From positions 1,479,062 through 1,543,061 of the forward strand of contig NZ_JADIZJ010000001.1 of the NCBI RefSeq assembly GCF_016704835.1: a stretch of 64,000 bases of DNA, given 5' to 3'. A program made the position numbers and the translations under genes. The notes below the pieces were generated by a model that made no database searches, was not told where the DNA came from, and saw nothing but the letters and a program-made list of their open reading frames with translations. This stretch comes from Sphingopyxis sp. Lineage in GTDB: Bacteria > Pseudomonadota > Alphaproteobacteria > Sphingomonadales > Sphingomonadaceae. Below, piece by piece: positions 8,584-17,093 of this stretch (position 1 is the stretch's first letter; every line of letters begins with the position of its first letter).

Positions 8584-10017
8584 TCAACCCGGAATGCCGC
8601 TGATCGACTTCACTTCCATGAAATCCTTCAGCCCGAACACGCCGCCTTCGCGGCCGTTGCCGGAAGCTTTGTAGCCGCCGAATGCCGCGCCGGGACCGGG
8701 GCCCCAGGCGTTGACCGCCACCATGCCCGCGCGCAGCTTCGGTGCGACGGCGGCGGCCTTGGCGGGATCGCCTGAGATCACCGCCGACAGGCCATATTCG
8801 GTGTCATTGGCGATATCGACCGCCTCGTCGAGGTCGCCATAGGCCATGATCGTCGCGACGGGGCCAAAGATTTCCTCGTTGGCGATCCGCATGTCGCGGG
8901 TGACGCCCGAGAAGACCGTCGGCTTGATATAGTAGCCGCGGTTGACGTTGCTCGGCAGGCCGGTGCCGCCGGTCTCCAGCGTCGCGCCTTCGTCGATCGC
9001 CGACTGGATCAGCCCCTGGATCTTGTCGAACTGCGCCTTGTTGACGACGGGGCCGATATGGCCGCCTTCGCTCATTGGATCGCCGACCTGCGTGCCGTCG
9101 AACATCGCCTTGATCACGCCGACCGCTTCGGCCTGACGCTCTTTCTGGACCAGGATGCGCGTCGGCGCGATGCAGCTTTGGCCGGTGTTGACCAGCACGC
9201 CCTGCACCGTCGGCGGCAGCACCGCGGCGAAATCGGCGTCGGGCAGGACGATGTTCGGCGACTTGCCGCCGAGTTCCTGATGGACTCGTTTGACGGTGTC
9301 GGCGGCGGCCTTGGCGACGAGGATGCCGGCGCGGGTCGATCCGGTGAAGCTGACCATTTCGATGCCGGGGTGCGCGCTGATCGCGTTGCCGACGGTCGGG
9401 CCGTCACCCTGCACGAGGTTGAATACGCCCGGCGGGACGCCCGCGGCGTCGAGGATCTCGGCAAAGATCGTCGCGTTGCCCGGGCATTCTTCGGACGGTT
9501 TCAGCACCATCGTATTACCCGCGGCGAGCGCTGGGGCGACCTTCAATGCAATCTGGTTGAGCGGCCAGTTCCACGGCGTGATCATGCCCACGACGCCGAT
9601 CGGTTCGTAAGCGATGACGCCCGCGGCATATTTTTCGGTGAAGTTGAAATCCTTGAGCGCGGCGATCGTGCCGAGGAAGCCGCCGATGCCGGCGCCGACT
9701 TGTGCGGTGCCGGCAAAGCTGACCGGGGCGCCCATTTCGCTTGCCATCGATTTGGCGAGGTCGCCCGCGCGCTTCTTATATTCCTCGACGATGCGGTTCA
9801 GCAGGTCGAGGCGCTCTTCGCGCGTCGTCTGCGACCAGCTCTTCAACGCCTCGCGCGCCGCGGCGACGGCATCGTCGACGTCGGTAGCGGTGCCGAGGAC
9901 GATCGTCGACGCGGCCTCTTCGGTCGCCGGGTTGATCACGTCGTGCGGCTTGCCGCCTTTGCTGTCGACCCACTGGCCGCCGATGTAATTCTGCTTGAGA
10001 TGCGTTTCGGTGCTCAT
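8584..10017 (-). CDS. Aldehyde dehydrogenase family protein
   Basis: A 477-residue NAD(P)+-dependent aldehyde dehydrogenase of normal length. The catalytic Cys282 is in NTGQSCIAPTR and the general-base Glu248 in HQELGGKSP; the cofactor-loop motif FTGSTRAG and TPWNWP substrate-tunnel motif are both intact. It oxidises an aldehyde to the acid; the substrate cannot be read from sequence. It is monocistronic as far as seen, with argJ downstream beyond a repeat. The ATG at 10017 gives the conserved N-terminus (QNYIGGQWVDS). Confidence 0.92.
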   Translation of the reverse strand: MSTETHLKQNYIGGQWVDSKGGKPHDVINPATEEAASTIVLGTATDVDDAVAAAREALKSWSQTTREERLDLLNRIVEEYKKRAGDLAKSMASEMGAPVSFAGTAQVGAGIGGFLGTIAALKDFNFTEKYAAGVIAYEPIGVVGMITPWNWPLNQIALKVAPALAAGNTMVLKPSEECPGNATIFAEILDAAGVPPGVFNLVQGDGPTVGNAISAHPGIEMVSFTGSTRAGILVAKAAADTVKRVHQELGGKSPNIVLPDADFAAVLPPTVQGVLVNTGQSCIAPTRILVQKERQAEAVGVIKAMFDGTQVGDPMSEGGHIGPVVNKAQFDKIQGLIQSAIDEGATLETGGTGLPSNVNRGYYIKPTVFSGVTRDMRIANEEIFGPVATIMAYGDLDEAVDIANDTEYGLSAVISGDPAKAAAVAPKLRAGMVAVNAWGPGPGAAFGGYKASGNGREGGVFGLKDFMEVKSISGIPG

Positions 10018-10112
10018 GTCCTGTCTCCCATCGGCGGTGAATCCGTCTCGGATTGCTACCTAATCACTGTGGCGGATGAATCAAGCAAAGGCCAACTGGC
10101 AATTGCGGCAGG

Positions 10113-11423
10113 TCAGCGCTTTTCCGCAGAAAGTCGTGACATCAATATGGCGGCGCGGGTCGCCTGCCGTCCGATGCTGGGGATATCGACCGCCTCACCC
10201 GGGGCATGGTCGCCGGTGCTGTGCGGCCCGAGTCCCGCGAGCCCGTCGACGTCGGCGGCGACGAAGCTGATGTCGCCCGCGCCGCGCTTCAGCGGATCGA
10301 GCGCCGCCATTTCGGCAAGGGCGAGGTCGCGGTTCACGCCGTTGAGTTTGCTCAGCAGCGCGCGGTTGCCGTCGGTCGGCGCCATCGACGGATAGCCGCC
10401 GGGGTCGAACGCGATCTTCGCATCCGTCCCGGGAGCGTGCTCGCCAACGATCGCTGTCATCTTTGCCTTCACGCGCTCGATCTGGTCGGGTGACAACGCG
10501 CGCAGGTCGCCGCGTGCGACCGCGATGGGGGCAATGATGTTGGTCTTGCCGGTGACGGTCGCGCGGATGCCGCCCGCGTCCAGATCGGCCTGCTGCCCGC
10601 CCGCGATAAGACCGACGTTGAAGGTCAGGTTCGGTTCGGGAAGTTCGGTGCGAAAGCGGTAGAGGATGCGCGTGAGTTCATAAATCGCGCCGTCGCCCGC
10701 CGCGGCGCTGAAGATGCCCGAACTGTGTGCGCTCTTCCCCGTTGCGGTGACGGTCCAGCTGTCCGACGAGCGGCGCGCTACCGACCCCATGTCGGCGCCA
10801 TTGTCGCGCACCAGCCCTTCGAAATCGAGCGCGACGTCGCTGCGCTTGCCCGCCGCGATTAAGTCGGCGCGCGCCCTTTCGATCGGCGTGCCCGCGTCTT
10901 CCTCGTCGCCGGTCATGTGGATTTCGATATTGGCGTCCTTGAGCGTCCCCGCCGCCTGCATTGCGCGCAGCGCCGCGACGATAACGACCATGCCGCCCTT
11001 GTCGTCGCCCGCGCCGGGACCTTCGCCCATGTCACCCTTGCGCGTGAAAGTCTGGAACGGCGAGTCGGGTTCGAACACGGTGTCGAGATGCGCGATGAGG
11101 AGCAGGCGTTTGGTGTCGGGCTTTCCGGCATGTGTCGCGATCAGATGGCCCGCGCGGCCGGTATCGGTCATCGGCTTCCACTCGACCTTGAAGCCCAAAG
11201 GTTCGAGCTCAGCGCGCATCATCGCCCCGACCTTTTCGACGCCCTCAAGGTTGAGCGAGCCGCTGTTCTGGTTGACCAGTTTTTCCAGCAGGGTGAGGCT
11301 GCGATCCTGTTCGGCCGCCACCGTTTTTGCCATGCCGCTCTCGGCTTTGGAAAGTTCGGCTTGCGCCGTTGGCGCGAGCGCGAGCTGAACGGCGACGATC
11401 GCAGCAAGCGGCATTGATTTCAT
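10113..11423 (-). CDS. M20 family metallopeptidase (glutamate carboxypeptidase-like), exported
   Basis: A 436-residue zinc peptidase with an N-terminal signal peptide ending near TAQAE. Metal and catalytic motifs are in order: LLLIAHLDTVF (His and catalytic Asp), GAGDDKGGM (bridging Asp), MTGDEEDAG (catalytic Glu and ligand Glu), DFEG, and the last ligand His in STGDHAPGE. This matches the M20A glutamate carboxypeptidase (CPG2) subgroup, which removes C-terminal residues. The ATG at 11423 is preceded by GGAG; the upstream extension is not signal-like. Periplasmic action is inferred. Confidence 0.88.
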   Translation of the reverse strand: MKSMPLAAIVAVQLALAPTAQAELSKAESGMAKTVAAEQDRSLTLLEKLVNQNSGSLNLEGVEKVGAMMRAELEPLGFKVEWKPMTDTGRAGHLIATHAGKPDTKRLLLIAHLDTVFEPDSPFQTFTRKGDMGEGPGAGDDKGGMVVIVAALRAMQAAGTLKDANIEIHMTGDEEDAGTPIERARADLIAAGKRSDVALDFEGLVRDNGADMGSVARRSSDSWTVTATGKSAHSSGIFSAAAGDGAIYELTRILYRFRTELPEPNLTFNVGLIAGGQQADLDAGGIRATVTGKTNIIAPIAVARGDLRALSPDQIERVKAKMTAIVGEHAPGTDAKIAFDPGGYPSMAPTDGNRALLSKLNGVNRDLALAEMAALDPLKRGAGDISFVAADVDGLAGLGPHSTGDHAPGEAVDIPSIGRQATRAAILMSRLSAEKR

Positions 11424-11514
11424 GGAGGGCTCCGGCCTTAGACTTTTCAAATCGTCGCCTTCGCGGGGGCGACAGATATCGATTGTGCCTTGCTTGACGC
11501 TGCTCGGCAAGCGA

Positions 11515-12126
11515 TCAGCCCGGATAGGGCGAAGCCTTGAGCAGCCGCGCCAGATGTGCGGCGTTGGCGGCGACCATCTTCGCCGTCTCGGTGACCTTAC
11601 GCGGGCGGTGCGCGAGATCCTTGAAATCGACCGACCCCATCGCCTCGCCTACCCAGTAACAGGCAGCGACGGCGGGGATCGTCCAGCCAGTGTCGTTCAG
11701 CGCCTGAAACAGCTGGGCCGAGGCGTTGTGCGCTCCGTCTTCGTTCCCGACGATCGCGGCAACCGCGACCTTGGAATAGCTGGGCATCCGCCCCGCGTCG
11801 TCGGTTTCGCCAAGAAAGGCATCCATCCGCTCAAGCACCAGCTTTGCGACGCTCGACGCCTGTCCCATCCAGATCGGGGTGCCAAATATCAAGATGTCGG
11901 CCGAAAGGATCTGCTCGCGTATCTTGGGCCAGTCGTCGCCCGCTCCCTCGTCTGACGAGACGCCCCATTTGACACGGTGCGCGGCGATGCGGATGGGTTC
12001 GCTGACCTTCACGCCCTGACCGGAAAAATGCTCGGCGAGGACGGCAATCATCGCGTCGGTCGAACTTGCGCGGCCCTTGGCGGACAGTGAGCAGTTGATG
12101 GCGGTGGCAGTGAGCGGGGCGGCCAT
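11515..12126 (-). CDS. Flavodoxin-like NAD(P)H-dependent oxidoreductase
   Basis: A 203-residue flavodoxin-fold protein. An N-terminal beta strand and phosphate-binding loop (AINCSLSAKGRASSTD) is followed by DILIFGTPIWMGQASSVAKLVLERMD, the typical FMN-isoalloxazine loop of the NADPH-dependent FMN reductase family. It should transfer hydride from NAD(P)H to FMN or a quinone; the physiological acceptor is not known. The ATG at 12126 was chosen because the longer frame upstream is low-complexity Arg/Ser sequence opposite the neighbouring gene. Confidence 0.75.
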   Translation of the reverse strand: MAAPLTATAINCSLSAKGRASSTDAMIAVLAEHFSGQGVKVSEPIRIAAHRVKWGVSSDEGAGDDWPKIREQILSADILIFGTPIWMGQASSVAKLVLERMDAFLGETDDAGRMPSYSKVAVAAIVGNEDGAHNASAQLFQALNDTGWTIPAVAACYWVGEAMGSVDFKDLAHRPRKVTETAKMVAANAAHLARLLKASPYPG

Positions 12127-12178
12127 GGCATATCCTTTGCGGGGTGTACCCCCGCGCAAGAAAGCCGCGGCGTGTCCG

Positions 12179-13648
12179 TCAAGTTCCCTGCCGCACCATG
12201 AAGATGTCGCCGCCGATGCCGATGAGGAAAAGGTTGCCCGCGCTGTCTTCGCCGAACGAGGCAATCGAGTTGAGCGTCCCGGCGTCAGGGGCGAAATCCT
12301 CGTTGCGCCGCGCGAAGCGCGACGCGGCGAGCGTCTGGCCGGGAACAAGGCTGGCGAAGGGCACCGACCAGATATTGCCCGAGACGAAATCGGCGAAGAC
12401 ATATTGGCCGACGAGCGAGGGCACCGGGCCACGATAGACATAACCGCCGGTGATCGAATTGCCCTGTCGTGGTCCGCTGCCATGACCATATTCGGCGACT
12501 GGCGGGGTCAGCCCGGCAGGGGCGGTGCCCGTATAGGGCTGCGTGCCTTCGAGGAAGCGCCAGCCGAAATTGAGCCCCGGCTGCGTCGTCGTCACCGCGT
12601 CGATTTCCTCGACCGCACCCTGCCCGACGTCGCCGATCAGCAGCATCGATCCGGCGAATGAGGCACGGAACGGGTTGCGCAGGCCAAAGGCATAGACATA
12701 GGGATCGCCGCCGCCGGCCAGAAACGGATTCCCCGGCGCCGGGGAATAGCTGTTGCCCCCCGCCCCGACCGCGAAGCGCAGAATCTTGCCGAGGCGCGAG
12801 TTCGTGTTCTGGGCATTGTTGCCCGGATCGCCGCCACCGCCGCCGTCGCCGACGCCAACATAGACATGGCCGTCGGGCCCGAACCCGATCCAGCCGCCAT
12901 TGTGATTTTCGAAATCGGTATGCGGCACGCTGAGTACCGTGTCGTAAGCGGTCGATGAGTTGGGCTGGCCCAGCGTATAGCGGCGGACTTGAACCGCGCC
13001 GTTGGTCGCGGTTGCGACCGCGAACAGGCGCTGCGACGTTGCATGGTCGGGATAGGCGGCAAGGCCGAGCAAACCGCGCTCGCCGCTGGTCGAAATGTCG
13101 GTGATGTCGAGCACCAGCGTCCGGCTGCCGTTCGCGGGATCGAAGCGGTACACATTGCCGCCCTTCTCGACGACATAGACGTTGCTGCTGCCGGGGATCG
13201 GCGCGACGTAGAGTGGTTGGCTGAAGCCCGTGCCGACGCGCACAACCGATATGCCCTCGCGGCTGTTGGTTACCGTGATGTTGACCGCTTGCGTGACGCT
13301 TGCCTGGCCGTCGCTGACGCGGAGCACGACGGCATAGACATTGTCGCCGCTGGCATCCTCGGGCAGGTCGAAATCGGGAACAGCATTAAAACTGAGCGCG
13401 CCCGCGCCGGTTATTGCAAAGCGCGCTGCATCGGCACCCCCGTCGACGGTAAAGGTCAGCGCGTCGCCATTGGGATCGGTCGCGGTTGCTTGATAGGCGG
13501 CAGTGGTGTTCTCGACGACGCTAGCGGTTTGCAGCGAGGTGAAGCTGGGCGGAGCATTGGCCGCGGGCGGGGTGCCACCGCCGCCGCCTCCTCCACCGCA
13601 AGATGCCAGCAATAGCGGCGTGAGAGCAAAAACGACGCGCATTCGCAT
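12179..13648 (-). CDS. Lipoprotein PQQ-type sugar (glucose/sorbosone) dehydrogenase with cadherin-like domain
   Basis: A 489-residue exported lipoprotein: signal peptide and lipobox (LLLASC), a glycine run just after the cysteine, a cadherin-like beta-sandwich at about residues 30-140 (DPNGDALTFTVDGGADAARF), then a six-bladed GSDH/YliI-type propeller. Propeller motifs include GERGLLGLAAYPD, HNGGWIGFGPDGHVYVGVGDGG and YAFGLRNPFRASF. Family members oxidise aldose sugars with soluble PQQ, but several do not bind PQQ, so activity is uncertain. The start at 13648 (or ATG 13642) places the signal peptide correctly. No PQQ biosynthesis genes lie in this window. Confidence 0.8.
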   Translation of the reverse strand: MRMRVVFALTPLLLASCGGGGGGGGTPPAANAPPSFTSLQTASVVENTTAAYQATATDPNGDALTFTVDGGADAARFAITGAGALSFNAVPDFDLPEDASGDNVYAVVLRVSDGQASVTQAVNITVTNSREGISVVRVGTGFSQPLYVAPIPGSSNVYVVEKGGNVYRFDPANGSRTLVLDITDISTSGERGLLGLAAYPDHATSQRLFAVATATNGAVQVRRYTLGQPNSSTAYDTVLSVPHTDFENHNGGWIGFGPDGHVYVGVGDGGGGGDPGNNAQNTNSRLGKILRFAVGAGGNSYSPAPGNPFLAGGGDPYVYAFGLRNPFRASFAGSMLLIGDVGQGAVEEIDAVTTTQPGLNFGWRFLEGTQPYTGTAPAGLTPPVAEYGHGSGPRQGNSITGGYVYRGPVPSLVGQYVFADFVSGNIWSVPFASLVPGQTLAASRFARRNEDFAPDAGTLNSIASFGEDSAGNLFLIGIGGDIFMVRQGT

Positions 13649-13807
13649 GGCCAATCGGCCTTTCGTGATCGAGCCCATCCCTCGGGGGCAACCTGCCACC
13701 CGCGCGCGGCGCCTGCAACCCTGGCGGTTTACCAAGATGCCTGTAAAGAGTGTTTGACAGGCGGATCCGGTAGATGTAAAGAGCTCTTGACAGGCAAGGG
13801 AGCGGCT

Positions 13808-14014
13808 GTGGAAAATCGGGTGCGCAAATTTCGCGAGGCGGCGGGGTGGAGCCAGGGCGAACTTGCCCGCCGGCTTGGCGTGTCGCGCCAGACGATCAAT
13901 GCGGTCGAAACCGACAAATATGACCCCAGCCTGCCGCTCGCGCTCCGGATGGCGGGGCTGTTCGCCCTCGAAGTGCGCGAGCTGTTTATCGACCATTGGA
14001 CGGCGAAGGAGTAG
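13808..14014 (+). CDS. Small helix-turn-helix (XRE/Cro) transcriptional regulator
   Basis: A 68-residue single-domain regulator with GTG start at 13808, preceded by AAGGGAG. The helix-turn-helix is WSQGELARRLGVSRQTINAVE, followed by the DKYDPSLPLALRMA signature of the small YozG-like XRE family. These proteins often regulate the membrane protein encoded next to them. The following membrane-protein gene starts only 4 bases after this stop, so they are almost certainly co-transcribed. Confidence 0.85.
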   Translation: MENRVRKFREAAGWSQGELARRLGVSRQTINAVETDKYDPSLPLALRMAGLFALEVRELFIDHWTAKE

Positions 14015-14018
14015 CGAG

Positions 14019-14687
14019 ATGACGACGCAGGCAAGCAAGGCCGCAGGATGGCGCAAGATCGCCATGCAGGCGGCGATCGGCGCGGCGGCGGGCGCGGGCG
14101 GCATGGTCGCGATGCTGGCATTCATCGAGGCGCAGGGCGGGCTTGACTGGGCGCCCTCGGCGATCATCCTGCTCGGAGTCGGGTTCATCTATGCGCTGAT
14201 GGGGCTGTTCGTCGGGCTGGGTACCGCGGCACCGCGCCTGTTCGGTCAGCGGATGCTCAACGTCGCCGATGCCGAGGAAATCGTCGAGGAACGCGCCAAT
14301 ATGGGCGCCAGCGCGATCAGCTGTCTGATCCTGGGCGCGGCGCTGATGTTGCTGGCGCATGCGGTCGCGGCGGACGCTGCGAGTACGGCGGCCCTGGTCA
14401 GCCCTGCAGTCGCGTTCTGGATCTTACTGGCGGTGCTGGTCGGTTTCACCGCGGTGTCGGTGTGGATGTGGCAAAGCTTTGATGAATTGTGGCGCCAAAT
14501 GACGATGGAAATTTCGGCGATCACCGGCAATCTGCTCCTGTTGGTTGCGATCATCTGGGGCGGCGCCGCCGCGGTGGGGCTGGCAGTCGGTCCGCACCCG
14601 CTCGATCTGGTGTCGATCGCGTTCGGATCGCTCTTGCTCGCCTGTTTTGCGGGCGCGGGATGGCGCGGGATGATGGCGCCGCGGTAA
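14019..14687 (+). CDS. Hypothetical integral membrane protein paired with HTH regulator
   Basis: A 222-residue protein with six or so hydrophobic segments (for example SAIILLGVGFIYALMGLFVG, ISCLILGAALMLLAHAVA, LLLLVAIIWGGAAAVGLAVG, LLLACFAGAGW). The hydrophilic stretch between segments 2 and 3 (RMLNVADAEEIVEERANMGAS) resembles that of other membrane proteins encoded beside small XRE regulators. I do not know its function. It starts at the ATG 4 bases after the regulator stop (GAGTAGCGAG spacer) and is followed by a dispersed inverted repeat. Confidence 0.7.
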   Translation: MTTQASKAAGWRKIAMQAAIGAAAGAGGMVAMLAFIEAQGGLDWAPSAIILLGVGFIYALMGLFVGLGTAAPRLFGQRMLNVADAEEIVEERANMGASAISCLILGAALMLLAHAVAADAASTAALVSPAVAFWILLAVLVGFTAVSVWMWQSFDELWRQMTMEISAITGNLLLLVAIIWGGAAAVGLAVGPHPLDLVSIAFGSLLLACFAGAGWRGMMAPR

Positions 14688-14722
14688 ACTGCGGCTCCCA
14701 CAGGATGCAGACCCGTCCTTCA

Positions 14723-14797
14723 TCGTCATCCCGAATTTGATCCGGGATCCATGACGACAGCGCGGCTATGAATTCCGGATCAAGTCCGGGATGACGA
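14723..14797. repeat. Dispersed intergenic inverted repeat (family B copy 1)
   Basis: Imperfect inverted arms of ~28 bp (TCGTCATCCCGAATTTGATC at the left, its near-complement ending GGGATGACGA at the right) around a short spacer. The same element recurs at 23489-23563. It belongs to the common CGTCATCCCGG-type repeats of alphaproteobacterial intergenic DNA. Confidence 0.7.
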
Positions 14798-14857
14798 AGC
14801 TTGCTGAACGACCGTCCTTCCACCTCCATATCCGGATTCCCGCTGGCTCGATCCCAA

Positions 14858-14894
14858 ACAAAAAGGGCGCCCGGTTCCCCCGAACCGGGCGCCC
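14858..14894 (-). terminator. Rho-independent terminator of glnA
   Basis: Read on the - strand this is a perfect 13-bp GC stem (GGGCGCCCGGTTC and its complement, 14865-14894) with a 4-base loop, followed by a T-run (TTTTTGTTTG). It lies 26 bases after the glnA stop and is a textbook intrinsic terminator. Confidence 0.92.
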
Positions 14895-14920
14895 TCCTTG
14901 GCGTCGCTGACCCTTGCGGA

Positions 14921-16333
14921 TCAGGCGCTGTAGTACATGTCGAACTCGACCGGGCTCGGGGTCTGTTCGACGCGATACACTTCGTCCCACTTCAACTCGA
15001 CATAGGCTTCGATCTGATCCTTGGTGAACACGTCGCCCTTGAGCAGGAAGTCGTGGTCGGCGATCAACGCGTCGAGTGCTTCGCGCAAGCTGCCGCAGAC
15101 GGTCGGGACTTCGGCGAGTTCTTCGGGCGGCAGGTCATAGAGATTCTTGTCCATCGGGTCGCCCGGGTGGATCTTGTTCTGGATGCCATCGAGCCCTGCC
15201 ATCAGCAGCGCCGAGTAGCACAGATAGGGGTTCGCCATCGCGTCGGGGAAGCGGAACTCGACGCGCTTGGCCTTGGCGCCCGCGCCATAGGGAATACGGC
15301 ACGAGGCCGACCGGTTGCGCGACGAGTAAGCGAGCAGCACCGGCGCTTCAAAGCCGGGGACTAGGCGCTTGTAGCTGTTCGTCGTAGGGTTGGTGAAAGC
15401 GTTGAGCGCTTTGGCGTGCTTGACCACGCCGCCGATGAAATAGAGGCACATGTCGCTGAGGCCCGCATAGCCGTTGCCGGCGAACAGCGGCTTGCCCTTT
15501 TCCCAGATCGAGATGTGGGTGTGCATGCCCGATCCATTGTCGTCCTTGATCGGCTTCGGCATGAAGGTCGCGGTCTTGCCGTAAGCATGCGCGACCTGGT
15601 GCACGACATATTTGTAGATCTGCATGCGGTCAGCGGTTTCGGTGAGCGTGCCAAAGGTCAGCCCGAGTTCGTGCTGCGCCGCGGCGACTTCATGGTGATG
15701 CTTGTCGCAGGGCAGGCCCATTTCGAGCATCGTCGAGACCATCTCGCCGCGGATGTCGACGGCGCTGTCGACCGGCGCGACGGGGAAATAGCCGCCCTTG
15801 GCACGCGGGCGGTGAGCAAGGTTGCCGCCTTCATAGCTGCGGCCGGTGTTGGTCGGCAGCTCGATGTCGTCGATTTCGAAGCCCGACTTGTTGTAGCCGG
15901 TTTCGAAACGGACATCGTCGAACATGAAAAATTCGGCTTCGGGGCCGACATAGACGGTGTCGCCGATGCCGGTCGAGGCGACATAGGCCTCGGCGCGCTT
16001 CGCGGTGGTGCGCGGATCGCGGGCATAGCCTTCGCCGGTCGATGGCTCGACAATGTCGCAGAAGATCACGAGCATCGGGGTGGCCGAGAAGGGGTCGTCA
16101 TAGACCGCTTCGAGATCGGGCATCAGGATCATGTCGGACTCGTTGATCGCCTTCCAGCCTTCGATCGACGAACCGTCGAACATCAGGCCATCTTCAAGCT
16201 CGTCCTCGCCGATCACCGAAGCGACCATGGTCAAATGCTGCCACTTGCCCTTGGGATCGGTGAAGCGCAGGTCGACCCACTCGATGTCGTTTTCCTTGAT
16301 CCGGGCGATGATGTCCTTGGGCTTCGTAGCCAT
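14921..16333 (-). CDS. glnA: Glutamine synthetase type I
   Basis: A 470-residue GSI-beta type enzyme that makes glutamine from glutamate, ammonia and ATP as a dodecamer. Landmarks: the Asp50-like loop MFDGSSIEGW, the ATP-binding KPIKDDNGSGMHTH, NPTTNSYKRLVPG, and SSRNRSASCRIP. The adenylylation tyrosine (near residue 399) is in the conserved context NLYDLPPEE, so GlnE-type control is expected. It lies downstream of glnB on the same strand with a 72-base gap, the classic glnBA operon. Confidence 0.98.
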   Translation of the reverse strand: MATKPKDIIARIKENDIEWVDLRFTDPKGKWQHLTMVASVIGEDELEDGLMFDGSSIEGWKAINESDMILMPDLEAVYDDPFSATPMLVIFCDIVEPSTGEGYARDPRTTAKRAEAYVASTGIGDTVYVGPEAEFFMFDDVRFETGYNKSGFEIDDIELPTNTGRSYEGGNLAHRPRAKGGYFPVAPVDSAVDIRGEMVSTMLEMGLPCDKHHHEVAAAQHELGLTFGTLTETADRMQIYKYVVHQVAHAYGKTATFMPKPIKDDNGSGMHTHISIWEKGKPLFAGNGYAGLSDMCLYFIGGVVKHAKALNAFTNPTTNSYKRLVPGFEAPVLLAYSSRNRSASCRIPYGAGAKAKRVEFRFPDAMANPYLCYSALLMAGLDGIQNKIHPGDPMDKNLYDLPPEELAEVPTVCGSLREALDALIADHDFLLKGDVFTKDQIEAYVELKWDEVYRVEQTPSPVEFDMYYSA

Positions 16334-16405
16334 GGTCTGAACTTCCTTCTTGCGATGATGACCGGCTCTGCCGGCTTAGTTGAACAGGGTGAGGAGCAGG
16401 TTGGT

Positions 16406-16744
16406 CTAGAGCGCGTCCTCGTTGCGTTCGCCGGTGCGGATGCGCAGCGCGGTTTCGACCGGGATCACGAAAATCTTGCCGTCGCCGATGCGACCGGTCT
16501 GCGCGGCGGCGGCGATCGCCTCGACCACGCGTTCGGCCATCGAATCCTCGACGATCACTTCCAATTTCACCTTGGGCAGGAAATCGACGACATATTCGGC
16601 GCCGCGATAGAGTTCGGTGTGTCCCTTCTGGCGGCCGAAACCCTTGGCCTCGGTGACGGTGATGCCGCTGACCCCGACTTCGTGCAGCGCTTCCTTGACC
16701 TCGTCGAGCTTGAACGGCTTGATGATCGCCTCAATCTTCTTCAC
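16406..16744 (-). CDS. glnB: Nitrogen regulatory protein P-II
   Basis: A 112-residue PII signal protein starting at GTG 16744, giving MKKIEAIIKPFKLDEVKEAL. The T-loop carries Tyr51 (YRGAEYVVDF), the uridylylation site used by GlnD, and the C-terminal signature GKIFVIPVE is intact. PII trimers sense ATP/ADP and 2-oxoglutarate and control GlnE and NtrB. An upstream ATG would add ten unconserved residues. It precedes glnA in the same operon. Confidence 0.97.
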   Translation of the reverse strand: MKKIEAIIKPFKLDEVKEALHEVGVSGITVTEAKGFGRQKGHTELYRGAEYVVDFLPKVKLEVIVEDSMAERVVEAIAAAAQTGRIGDGKIFVIPVETALRIRTGERNEDAL

Positions 16745-16983
16745 GCTTCTCGTCCCCCTTTGGGCATTTCGCATCGCTCGCAGTCAGAGCCGGATCAGGC
16801 CTGCCTGTCCGGTTCGCACCTGTGAGTCGCTGCGAGGCCCCGTCATCTTGCACCAATCAAGAGCCGTGCCAATTGGCGAATCGCGCGGTTTTGGTAAGAA
16901 TTTTGAAACGACGTTGCGGCGGTGCCCAGCGGGTGGGCAATGACGTTCGCGTACTGCCTAAATAATAGGCACGCATTGTGGAA

Positions 16984-17079
16984 TCGTCAGTGCGAGCGAA
17001 GCGAAGCAATCTCGGGCCCTCCGCCTCAAGCAAGGCTGATAACGGGAGATTGCTTCGCCGTGGCTCCTCGCCATGACGA
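16984..17079. repeat. Dispersed intergenic inverted repeat (family C copy 1)
   Basis: Left arm CGTCAGTGCGAGCGAAGCGA then AGCAATC; right arm GATTGCTTCGCC ... CCATGACG. A second, cleaner copy is at 45437-45513. This is the widespread GCGAAGCAATC-type intergenic repeat; it sits between glnB and the alcohol dehydrogenase. Confidence 0.7.
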
Positions 17080-17093
17080 GTCGTTGGAGCGCG

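Noticed and set aside
15416..16825. 469-codon open frame antisense to glnA and glnB
   Set aside because: A shadow of two unmistakable genes on the other strand; no domain recognised.
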